In this document: one piece after another, positions 1-6,302 of the stretch | Layout: each line of letters begins with the position of its first letter | How positions within the stretch are numbered: the stretch's first letter is position 1 | NCBI GenBank assembly: GCA_009784995.1 | Contig: WQXE01000109.1 | Span: forward strand, 1 to 6,302 | Length of the DNA stretch: 6,302 nucleotides | Reading direction: 5' to 3' | Source of the DNA: Treponema sp. | GTDB taxonomy: Bacteria > Spirochaetota > Spirochaetia > Treponematales > Breznakiellaceae | The notes under the pieces: model-generated | The model's database searches: none | What the model was told of the DNA's origin: nothing | What the model saw: only the letters and a program-made list of their open reading frames with translations | Made by a program: the position numbers and the translations under genes

Positions 1-2166
1 ACAGAACAAGATAAAAAAGATGAAGCGCTTAGTGTTTACATAAACCGCTTTTCTCCCATTTTTAATACATTTACATATTATATTAATATCGGGTTTGAAA
101 AAAATCTGGATTATTCACTGGATGAATCAATAAGAATTAATGATTATACATCTTTTAACGCGTATTTAATATTTTTCCTGATTTTATTATCATTGGTTAT
201 TTCAATTATTCTGGCGCTGGCTGTTACAAAATCCATCGCTGTTCCTCTTTCGCAGCTTGGTCTCGCTGCGGAAAAAATAGCGCTTGGAGAATTGAATATT
301 AATCTTGATCAATCTCAAAGCAATGATGAGATTGCAAATCTTTCGCATAGTTTAAACGAAACAATTCAACAATTAATTGAAGTACAGCAATTAAAAGTAA
401 ACGCTATGGTAGCGCAGCATAAAAAAGAAAAAGCGGAAGCTTCTACAAAATCAAAAAGCGATTTTCTAGCGAGAATGAGCCATGAAATCCGAACGCCAAT
501 GAACGCTATTGTCGGAATGTCGGAATTACTTTTGCGAAACAATTTAACAGATGAATCACGCAGTTACGCAAAGGATATAAAACAAGCGGGCGGTAATCTA
601 ATTTCTATCATTAATGATATTCTTGACTTTTCAAAAATTGAATCAGGTAAGTTGGAAATAATCCCTGTAAATTACCAACTAGCTTCCATAATAAATGATA
701 CAGCCAGTATTATCCGTATGCGGCTTTTGGAAAAACCAATACAATTTTATATTGATATAGAAGATTCCATTTCCAATAACCTTATAGGAGACGATATACG
801 GCTTCGTCAGATTTTTATTAATCTTCTTTCAAACGCGGTTAAGTATACGGAAGAAGGTCAAATAACTTTATCCATAAAAACAGAAAAACAAAACGATAAA
901 ACTATATGGTTAAAAATTTCTGTAACCGATACAGGTAAAGGAATTAAACCGGAAGATCTAAAAAATTTATTTAACGATTTCGCGCAATTAGACGCGGTTA
1001 AAAACAGAGGTATCGAAGGTACAGGTCTTGGTCTCGCGATAACAAAACGGTTATGCGTCGCAATGGATGGAAATATAAGCGCGGAAAGCGAATACGGAAA
1101 AGGTACTGTATTCACGGTTATAATCCCGCAGGAAATTCATTTGCCTCAGCCTTTCGCGGCGGCTTTTATTAATAACGATAAACAAGGCAATAGAGAATAT
1201 ACTGAAAATTCCAGTATGACAATATATACATTTCCTAAAGCGCGCGTTCTTGTTGTAGATGATATTTTATTAAACCTTAAAGTAGCCGAAGGATTATTAA
1301 CGCCATATAAAATGACTGTGGATACATGTCAAAACGGCGCGCTCGCAATCGAAATCGTAAAAAATAATAACTATGATTTAATTTTTATGGATCACATGAT
1401 GCCCGAAATGAACGGTATCGAAACAACAAAAATAATACGTGAATGGGAGGATAAAAATAAACGCGAGTTTATTCCGATTGTAGCGCTGACAGCCAACGCT
1501 ATTGCCGGAATGCGGGAAATGTTTATAGAAAAAGGTTTTAATGATTATCTTTCCAAACCCATTGATATTTATAAACTGGACGAAATCTTAAATCACTGGA
1601 TTCCTGAAGAAAAACGCGAGCAAAAAATCGAAACTCAAAATACATCTACTTCCGCGGATCGCGCATTACAAAAAGCTTTCCGATTTGACGCGCAAAACGC
1701 GATTGTTACATTAAAGGAATCAATTTCAGAAAATAACATTAATTTATTTACTGTTACCGCGCACGCGATAAAATCCGCATTGACAAATATGGGTGAACAT
1801 GAAGTCTCACAAACGGCATTTTTACTGGAAGACGCGGGTTTAAATGGCAATATTATTTATATCAAAGAAAATATAGAAATCTTTATAAAAACTCTTGATG
1901 AACTGATAGAAAAATACAGAATACCGCAAAGTGTTATCGCGGAAAATATAAAAGAAGACACAGCGTATTTGGAAGAGCAATTGCGGATTATCAAAACAGC
2001 CTGTAATGATTATGATATTGACGCCGCATACGCCGCGCTCAACAGATTAAAAGAAAAACCATGGTCAGAAAAAACAAAACATATACTTGAACAAATCTAT
2101 GATAAACTTTTTATTTTTAGTGATTTTGATGGGGTTTTTAAACTACTAGAAACCGGAAACCGGTAG
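1..2166 (+). CDS. Unorthodox hybrid sensor histidine kinase (HAMP-HisKA-HATPase-REC-HPt), 5'-truncated by the window
   Basis: A membrane kinase that autophosphorylates on His and relays phosphate through its own receiver and HPt domains. The frame is open from base 1, giving 721 visible residues. A TTG at 193 lies inside the membrane helix, so it is not the start. Visible residues: 1-53 end of an extracytoplasmic sensor of unrecognised family; 54-76 membrane helix; about 77-127 HAMP; then a coiled-coil linker; HisKA with 'MSHEIRTPMNAI' (phospho-His 161, codon at 481); HATPase with N-box N274/N278, G1 'DTGKGI' at 310 and G2 'GTGLGL' at 340; REC about 414-535 with acidic D420/D421, phospho-Asp D464, T497 and K519; HPt about 554-641 with 'AHAIKS' (H588); and a helical tail 652-721 shared with the second kinase. 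All phosphorelay residues are intact. It is probably co-directional and co-transcribed with the receiver gene 74 bp downstream. The domain assignment is firm; the stimulus is unknown. Confidence 0.96.
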   Translation, partial: TEQDKKDEALSVYINRFSPIFNTFTYYINIGFEKNLDYSLDESIRINDYTSFNAYLIFFLILLSLVISIILALAVTKSIAVPLSQLGLAAEKIALGELNINLDQSQSNDEIANLSHSLNETIQQLIEVQQLKVNAMVAQHKKEKAEASTKSKSDFLARMSHEIRTPMNAIVGMSELLLRNNLTDESRSYAKDIKQAGGNLISIINDILDFSKIESGKLEIIPVNYQLASIINDTASIIRMRLLEKPIQFYIDIEDSISNNLIGDDIRLRQIFINLLSNAVKYTEEGQITLSIKTEKQNDKTIWLKISVTDTGKGIKPEDLKNLFNDFAQLDAVKNRGIEGTGLGLAITKRLCVAMDGNISAESEYGKGTVFTVIIPQEIHLPQPFAAAFINNDKQGNREYTENSSMTIYTFPKARVLVVDDILLNLKVAEGLLTPYKMTVDTCQNGALAIEIVKNNNYDLIFMDHMMPEMNGIETTKIIREWEDKNKREFIPIVALTANAIAGMREMFIEKGFNDYLSKPIDIYKLDEILNHWIPEEKREQKIETQNTSTSADRALQKAFRFDAQNAIVTLKESISENNINLFTVTAHAIKSALTNMGEHEVSQTAFLLEDAGLNGNIIYIKENIEIFIKTLDELIEKYRIPQSVIAENIKEDTAYLEEQLRIIKTACNDYDIDAAYAALNRLKEKPWSEKTKHILEQIYDKLFIFSDFDGVFKLLETGNR
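2152..2164 (+). other. Small CCGG hairpin overlapping the kinase 1 stop codon
   Basis: ACCGG, a three-base AAA loop and CCGGT form a perfect 5-bp stem whose last base is the T of the TAG stop (2164-2166). No T-run follows (the next bases are AGCAACTATC), so it does not look like an intrinsic terminator. It could weakly affect transcript stability or be chance. Confidence 0.25.
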
Positions 2167-2203
2167 CAACTATCAAATTTAATTAAAATTCGCTTTAATA
2201 TAG

Positions 2204-2231
2204 TGTACAAAAACCGTAAAAATGGTACAAT
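2204..2231 (+). promoter_or_regulatory. Possible sigma-70-type promoter just upstream of the receiver gene
   Basis: TACAAT at 2226-2231 matches the -10 consensus at five of six bases. TGTACA at 2204-2209 matches the -35 consensus at four of six, with a 16-bp spacer. Upstream DNA (2171-2190) is very AT-rich and could act as an UP element. A start about 7 bases after the -10 would fall at about 2238, only 2-3 bases before the ATG at 2241, giving a nearly leaderless message. A competing -10, TATAGT at 2199-2204, has no good -35. AT-rich intergenic DNA yields such matches by chance, so the receiver may simply be read through from kinase 1. Confidence 0.3.
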
Positions 2232-2240
2232 CCAATCAAT

Positions 2241-2600
2241 ATGAAGACAATATTTATAGTTGACGATAACGCTACTAACCTTGTAGCGGCAAGAAATGTG
2301 CTTGATGAAACATATAAAACGTACTCCATGCCGTCCGCGGAAAAGATGTTTCAATTGCTGGAAAAAATCACTCCGGATTTAATCCTTCTGGATATAGAAA
2401 TGCCTGAAATGGGCGGTTTTGAGGCGATCAAAATTTTAAAATCAAAACCTGAAACAAAGGATATTCCCGTTGTCTTTTTAACGGCTTCTCATGTATCGGA
2501 AGACAGGCTGGAAGGGCTTACACTTGGAGCGGTTGACTATATTTCCAAACCTTTTGTGCCGGCTCTCCTTCTTCAGCGCATAAACAGAAACCTCGGATAA
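2241..2600 (+). CDS. Stand-alone CheY-like response regulator receiver protein
   Basis: A 119-residue cytoplasmic protein made of a single receiver domain with no output domain. Acidic pocket D8/D9 ('IVDDN'), phospho-acceptor D51 ('LILLDIEMPEMGG'), switch T81 ('FLTAS'), aromatic Y100 and K103 ('YISKPF') are all present, so it should be phosphorylatable. It ends right after the last receiver helix. The start is forced: an in-frame TAA at 2217 lies upstream, with no ATG, GTG or TTG between it and 2241, and later starts would remove the acidic pocket. No Shine-Dalgarno sequence precedes the ATG. It lies between two hybrid kinases, 74 bp after the first and 24 bp before the second, and is the likely final receiver for their HPt domains. 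It could act by protein-protein contact, as CheY or Spo0F do. The sequence is not close enough to either to give a symbol, and its target is unknown. Confidence 0.95.
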   Translation: MKTIFIVDDNATNLVAARNVLDETYKTYSMPSAEKMFQLLEKITPDLILLDIEMPEMGGFEAIKILKSKPETKDIPVVFLTASHVSEDRLEGLTLGAVDYISKPFVPALLLQRINRNLG

Positions 2601-2624
2601 GATCTGAATGTGGTAATAACTTAA

Positions 2625-5378
2625 ATGAGCAATAAAAAAAATCATGTATTACACAGGTTTATTATATTCTCGATTTTTTTATTTTTAATAATTCTTGTTG
2701 TCGGCAGTACGGCGTTTATTTTTTCCATGCGGGAAGTTATAAGAACTAGTAAGGGTGAAGAACTTGCCAGAACGTTGGAACTTAAACGGATAGAACTTGA
2801 AACTTCTGTAAACAGCAAAGTAATTGTAGCCATAAAAATGGCAGAATCACCATTGCTCATACGCTATTTTACAAACCCAGAAAACGCCGATGTAAAAACC
2901 ATGGCGCTGGAAGAAATAATTTCTTATCATGAAACTCTTACAGGCAATATATTCTGGGTAAACGATAAAGATAAATTATTTTACTTTGATGATTTGACAC
3001 CTTATATCATGGATCCAAGTCTTCCTGAAAACTACTGGTACAACATGACTTTATATGACACTGAAGTTTATAACTTCAATATTAACTATAATCCAGATTT
3101 AAATTTGACAAACCTGTGGATTAACGCGCCTGTTTTTGATTCAAACGGTAAAGTGCTTGGCATGGTAGGCAGCGGTATAGATTTAACCGAGTTTATTACC
3201 GCGATCTACGAACAAAACCTGGGTAATACCGAAATGTATTTCTTTAACTCTTTTGGAGAAATTACAGGCGCGATGAATATGGATTTAGTTATTAATAAAG
3301 AACACATAGAAAATAAATCTGGTATAGAAGATCTGCTTGAATACGCGAAAAGTTTAAAACCTGGTGAAACAAAAATTATTGATTTTACAAACGGAAGAGC
3401 CGCAATTGGCACTGTTCCTGTTTTAAACTGGTACTCTATCGCTATCCTTCCGGACAGTATAGACGATTACAGAAACCCTGTTTCCATAGTATTCATTATA
3501 ATGCTCGCGGTAATGGCGTTTGTTATCTTTATTTTTAATGTATTCATCCGCGGGTTTTTAAAATCGTTACGCGAAACCATGACGTCTCTGGAATACGCGA
3601 AAAATGAAGCGGAAGAAGCAAACAGGAGCAAAAGCAGATTTCTCGCTATAATGTCGCACGAAATTCGCACTCCGTTAAACGCTATAATCGGAATATCGCA
3701 GATAGAAATGCAGGACAGGGGTATGTCGGACATGCAGTTAAACGCGCATGAAAAAATACACTCCTCCGGAAATAACCTGTTGGGAATTATTAATGACATT
3801 CTTGATATGTCAAAAATTGAAACCGGAAAACTGGATTTAAACCCGATTGAATATGATGTTCCAAGCCTTATTTATGACGCGGTTCAGCTTAATATTATAC
3901 GAATCGGTTCCAAACAAGTAACGTTCAAACTGGAAATAAATGAAAACCTGCCTTCAAAACTTTTTGGTGATGAATTACGGTTAAAGCAAATATTAAACAA
4001 TTTACTTTCCAACGCGATTAAATACACGGAAGAAGGATATGTAAAATTAAAAGTAGATTTTGAAACATCAGGCGGAAGTATTATTTTAATTTTTATTGTT
4101 GAAGACACAGGGCAGGGAATAAAACAGGAAGATAAAAATAAAATGTTTACAGAATATCTGCGTTTCAATGCCGAAGCCAACCGTTTAACAGAAGGAACCG
4201 GACTTGGTTTAAATATAACAAAAAAACTTGTAGAAATGATGGAAGGCACTATCATAATGGAAAGCGAATACGGCAAAGGCAGCAAATTTACAGTAACAAT
4301 AAAACAAAAAGCGCTGGATAATAAACCTATTGGCGCGCAACTCGCGCAAAATATGTGTAATTTTACATTTATAGGTGACAAACAAGCCGAAAAAATGCAA
4401 ATATCCCGGGTAATAATGCCTTATGGAAAAGTATTAATAGTAGACGATGTTGATATAAATCTATACGTTTCGGAAGGACTGCTTTCTCCCTATAAATTAA
4501 ATATAGAAACTGCCAACAGCGGTTTTATAGCGATTGAAAAAATAGAAAGCGGTAAAATTTATGACATAATATTTATGGATCATATGATGCCGGTAATGGA
4601 TGGAATAGAAACCACACAAAAATTACGGGCACTTGGTTATACAGGCATGATTGTCGCGTTGACAGCTAACGCGTTGGCAGGCAATGATGAAATGTTCGCG
4701 CAAAACGGTTTTGACGGCTACATTCCAAAACCGATTAACATCATGTTATTAAATAATGTATTAAACAGGTTTATCCGCGATGTTTATCCCGAGGAAGCAA
4801 AAAAATACGAACCGGAAATGGTTCCTTATATGGCGGCGCAAACCGATATAATAAATCCAAAAGTATTGCAAGTTTTTAACCTTGATGCAGTAAAAGCGGT
4901 TGAAACAATAAATAAAATTTTAAACAGCGGCAATATTTTTGCCGATTTAAAATTATTTACAACTACCGTTCACGCCATGAAATCGGCGTTGGCAAATGTC
5001 GGCGAATACGAAGCGTCTCAGGAAGCGTTTTTATTGGAAGAAGCCGGTTTAAAAAGTAATACCGGTTTTATTAAAACAAATACACGAAACTTTATAAAAA
5101 GACTTGAAGATTTAATTGAAAAATTCATGCCGCCCGTACATGAGCTTTCACAAATCCACGATGAAGACTCCGAATATCTGACAGAACAGCTTCAGATTAT
5201 TAAAGCTGCCTGTGAACAATACGATGACGACACGGCATACGCCGCTTTTAACAGATTAAAAGAAAAAACATGGAGTGAAAAAACCTCTTTAATGCTGGAG
5301 CGGCTGAGAGACATGTTGTATTTATACAGCGACTTTGAAGGCGTCGTACAAAAGATAAACGAAAAAGCCGTTTTATAA
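2625..5378 (+). CDS. Unorthodox hybrid sensor histidine kinase with dCache-like sensor (dCache-HisKA-HATPase-REC-HPt)
   Basis: A complete 917-residue membrane kinase. A short basic N-terminus precedes membrane helix 11-34; an extracytoplasmic dCache-like sensor spans about 35-284 (motifs 'YWYN' at 137, 'LWINAPVFDSNGKVLGMVG' at 164-182); a second helix spans 285-308. No HAMP is evident: a short coiled-coil linker leads straight to HisKA ('MSHEIRTPLNAI', H345, codon at 3657). HATPase has N459/N463, 'DTGQGI' at 494 and 'GTGLGL' at 524. REC about 600-722 has D607/D608, phospho-Asp D652, T680 and K702. HPt about 747-836 has 'VHAMKS' (H783). A helical tail, 846-917, resembles that of the upstream kinase. 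The start is forced: in-frame TAA 2622-2624 abuts the ATG, and the next in-frame ATG (codon 35) would remove the first helix. No clear Shine-Dalgarno is present. It follows the receiver gene by 24 bp, so co-transcription is likely. The ligand is not predictable. Confidence 0.97.
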   Translation: MSNKKNHVLHRFIIFSIFLFLIILVVGSTAFIFSMREVIRTSKGEELARTLELKRIELETSVNSKVIVAIKMAESPLLIRYFTNPENADVKTMALEEIISYHETLTGNIFWVNDKDKLFYFDDLTPYIMDPSLPENYWYNMTLYDTEVYNFNINYNPDLNLTNLWINAPVFDSNGKVLGMVGSGIDLTEFITAIYEQNLGNTEMYFFNSFGEITGAMNMDLVINKEHIENKSGIEDLLEYAKSLKPGETKIIDFTNGRAAIGTVPVLNWYSIAILPDSIDDYRNPVSIVFIIMLAVMAFVIFIFNVFIRGFLKSLRETMTSLEYAKNEAEEANRSKSRFLAIMSHEIRTPLNAIIGISQIEMQDRGMSDMQLNAHEKIHSSGNNLLGIINDILDMSKIETGKLDLNPIEYDVPSLIYDAVQLNIIRIGSKQVTFKLEINENLPSKLFGDELRLKQILNNLLSNAIKYTEEGYVKLKVDFETSGGSIILIFIVEDTGQGIKQEDKNKMFTEYLRFNAEANRLTEGTGLGLNITKKLVEMMEGTIIMESEYGKGSKFTVTIKQKALDNKPIGAQLAQNMCNFTFIGDKQAEKMQISRVIMPYGKVLIVDDVDINLYVSEGLLSPYKLNIETANSGFIAIEKIESGKIYDIIFMDHMMPVMDGIETTQKLRALGYTGMIVALTANALAGNDEMFAQNGFDGYIPKPINIMLLNNVLNRFIRDVYPEEAKKYEPEMVPYMAAQTDIINPKVLQVFNLDAVKAVETINKILNSGNIFADLKLFTTTVHAMKSALANVGEYEASQEAFLLEEAGLKSNTGFIKTNTRNFIKRLEDLIEKFMPPVHELSQIHDEDSEYLTEQLQIIKAACEQYDDDTAYAAFNRLKEKTWSEKTSLMLERLRDMLYLYSDFEGVVQKINEKAVL

Positions 5379-5386
5379 TTAATTAT
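5375..5386. repeat. 12-bp perfect palindrome holding both convergent stop codons
   Basis: ATAATTAATTAT is its own reverse complement. It contains the TAA stop of kinase 2 (5376-5378) and the TAA stop of the chemoreceptor on the other strand (5383-5385), separated by TTAA. It has no GC stem and no room for a terminator, so transcripts from both sides probably end inside the opposite gene. The symmetry may simply follow from two TAA codons facing each other. Confidence 0.5.
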
Positions 5387-6302
5387 TCCTGATTCATTCC
5401 CAATTTTCTCGCGTTATCCAAAAGGGACGCGATATTGGAACTGGAAGAACGCATTTCCGTTACTTTCTCTGTTACTTCCACAGAAATCGCGCGTAACTTT
5501 TCCATGTCACTGTGAATTTCCGCGCTTCGTTTATACATCGCTTCGGCGCCAGTTCTTACATCTGTAGTCATTTGTTGTACATTTTTTAAAATAGAAAGTG
5601 TTCTGGTACTTCCAACCGCCTGTTCTTCCACAGCATGATTTACTTTCGCGAAAGATTCATCGAGTGTTTTTATCATGTTAAAAATAATATTCATGGCGGA
5701 TACAGTTTCTTTGGATACATTGTCTATTTGCGATATAGTAAGTTCCATTTTTTTTATTTGAGCGGAAATGGAATCCGATTCCTTTCCGGATAATTCCGCG
5801 AGTTTACGCACTTCTCCCGCTACAACCGCAAATCCTTTTCCGGCTTCCCCTGCGTGCGCCGCTTCTATCGCGGCGTTCATCGCGAGAATGTTTGTTTGAG
5901 CGGTAATATCCATGATAGCGTTATTTGCTTTTCGCAGAGTTTCGGACTGTTCTGTTATTTGACGCAATTCCTGCGTGAGTTTGAACAGCATTTTTTGCCC
6001 TTCTTCCGAAGATGAAGTTAATGTTCCTGTTGTTTCGTTTGTACTGTTAACAACCAGGCGGATTGTATCTACAAGATTAGCGAGCTGTTCGATTGAAGAA
6101 GACGATTCAACAATATAATCAGATTGATTTTTAACTGTTTTTTCAAAAGCTCCAGAATTGTGATGAATTTCTGTCGCGGAACTTGCGGCGTTTTGTACCG
6201 ACTGCATTTGCGATTTAACTTTTGTATCCATAATATTGATGCTGGCGGAAATAGATTCAAGCGCTCCGAATGAATCTATAACAATTGTATTTAATTTCCT
6301 GC
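5383..6302 (-). CDS. Methyl-accepting chemotaxis protein, C-terminal signalling part (5' end outside the window)
   Basis: The cytoplasmic part of a chemoreceptor that would dock CheW and CheA and control the chemotaxis kinase. The frame stays open to the right edge; 305 residues are visible, so the ATG at 6231 is an internal Met. The whole segment is helical coiled coil. The conserved hairpin spans about residues 131-168, with 'NILAMNAAIEAAHAGEAGKG' followed by 'FAVVAGEVRKLAE'; the usual Arg in EAARAGE is His here. Counting about 159 residues after the tip Glu (146) gives a C-terminal arm of some 22 heptads, compatible with the 44-heptad class. Candidate CheR/CheB methylation pairs are E71/Q72 and E226/Q227 (near 'AVEEQAVGS'). 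There is no C-terminal CheR-tethering pentapeptide; the protein ends 'GMNQE'. The sensor, membrane segments and any HAMP lie outside, so the ligand and membrane status are unknown. It converges with kinase 2, 4 bp apart. Confidence 0.95.
   Translation of the reverse strand, partial: RKLNTIVIDSFGALESISASINIMDTKVKSQMQSVQNAASSATEIHHNSGAFEKTVKNQSDYIVESSSSIEQLANLVDTIRLVVNSTNETTGTLTSSSEEGQKMLFKLTQELRQITEQSETLRKANNAIMDITAQTNILAMNAAIEAAHAGEAGKGFAVVAGEVRKLAELSGKESDSISAQIKKMELTISQIDNVSKETVSAMNIIFNMIKTLDESFAKVNHAVEEQAVGSTRTLSILKNVQQMTTDVRTGAEAMYKRSAEIHSDMEKLRAISVEVTEKVTEMRSSSSNIASLLDNARKLGMNQE

Noticed and set aside
2152..2164. Intrinsic terminator after kinase 1
   Set aside because: The stem is only 5 bp and no T-run follows.
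193..2166. TTG at 193 as the start of kinase 1
   Set aside because: The frame is open to base 1 and residues before the TTG form the first part of the membrane helix and an extracytoplasmic segment. The gene simply begins outside the window.
2178..2187. TTTAATTAAA palindrome as an operator
   Set aside because: A 10-bp AT-only palindrome in AT-rich intergenic DNA is easily chance, and no second copy was seen.
3884..4381. 165-residue reading frame antisense to kinase 2
   Set aside because: It mirrors the well-conserved HATPase region, is rich in Ser, Phe, Leu and Ile as expected of the complement of AT-rich coding DNA, and has no recognisable domain.
2241..5378. Receiver and kinase 2 as one gene split by a stop
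   Set aside because: They share a reading frame, but two TAA codons (2598 and 2622) separate them, the receiver ends properly after its last helix, and kinase 2 has its own ATG followed by a good membrane helix. Two genes are simpler.
5383..6231. ATG at 6231 (- strand) as the start of the chemoreceptor
   Set aside because: The coiled-coil reading frame continues without a stop to the window edge, with 23 further residues in the same helical style, so this Met is internal.

Overview
The window is a signal-transduction cluster from an AT-rich, motile bacterium. The most likely source is a spirochaete of the Treponema group, for example a gut-associated one. This is inferred from family resemblance, not from a marker gene. 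The resemblance lies in the helical receptor core of the chemotaxis protein, in the 'MDHMMP' receiver domains of two large hybrid kinases, and in the layout of both. The DNA is AT-rich, yet GCG alanine codons and CGCG tetranucleotides are conspicuously frequent.

Layout. Three genes lie on the + strand. (1) Positions 1-2166 hold the 3' part of an unorthodox hybrid histidine kinase; its reading frame is open to the left edge, so its true start is outside the window. (2) Positions 2241-2600 encode a lone CheY-like receiver protein. (3) Positions 2625-5378 encode a complete second hybrid kinase of 917 residues with a large dCache-like extracellular sensor. On the - strand, 5383-6302 is the C-terminal part of a methyl-accepting chemotaxis protein whose start lies beyond the right edge. 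The kinase 2 and chemoreceptor genes converge with only 4 bp between their stop codons. No RNA gene, mobile element or CRISPR array was seen. The largest gap between genes is 74 bp.

How the genes may work together. Each kinase carries histidine kinase, receiver and histidine-phosphotransfer (HPt) domains on one chain, so each contains the His-Asp-His part of a phosphorelay and needs an external receiver to finish it. The stand-alone receiver between them has a complete phosphorylation site and is the obvious local candidate. That both kinases feed it is an inference from gene order. The kinases are paralogues in their cytoplasmic half, including a conserved helical extension of about 70 residues after the HPt domain, but their sensory front ends differ. 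The convergent chemoreceptor may be an unrelated neighbour or may hint at a link to motility.

I see no clearly new system. The points most worth a second look are the shared C-terminal module with a 36-residue internal period, the two-kinase/one-receiver arrangement, and the lack of Shine-Dalgarno sequences at both starts that can be fixed by upstream stop codons.
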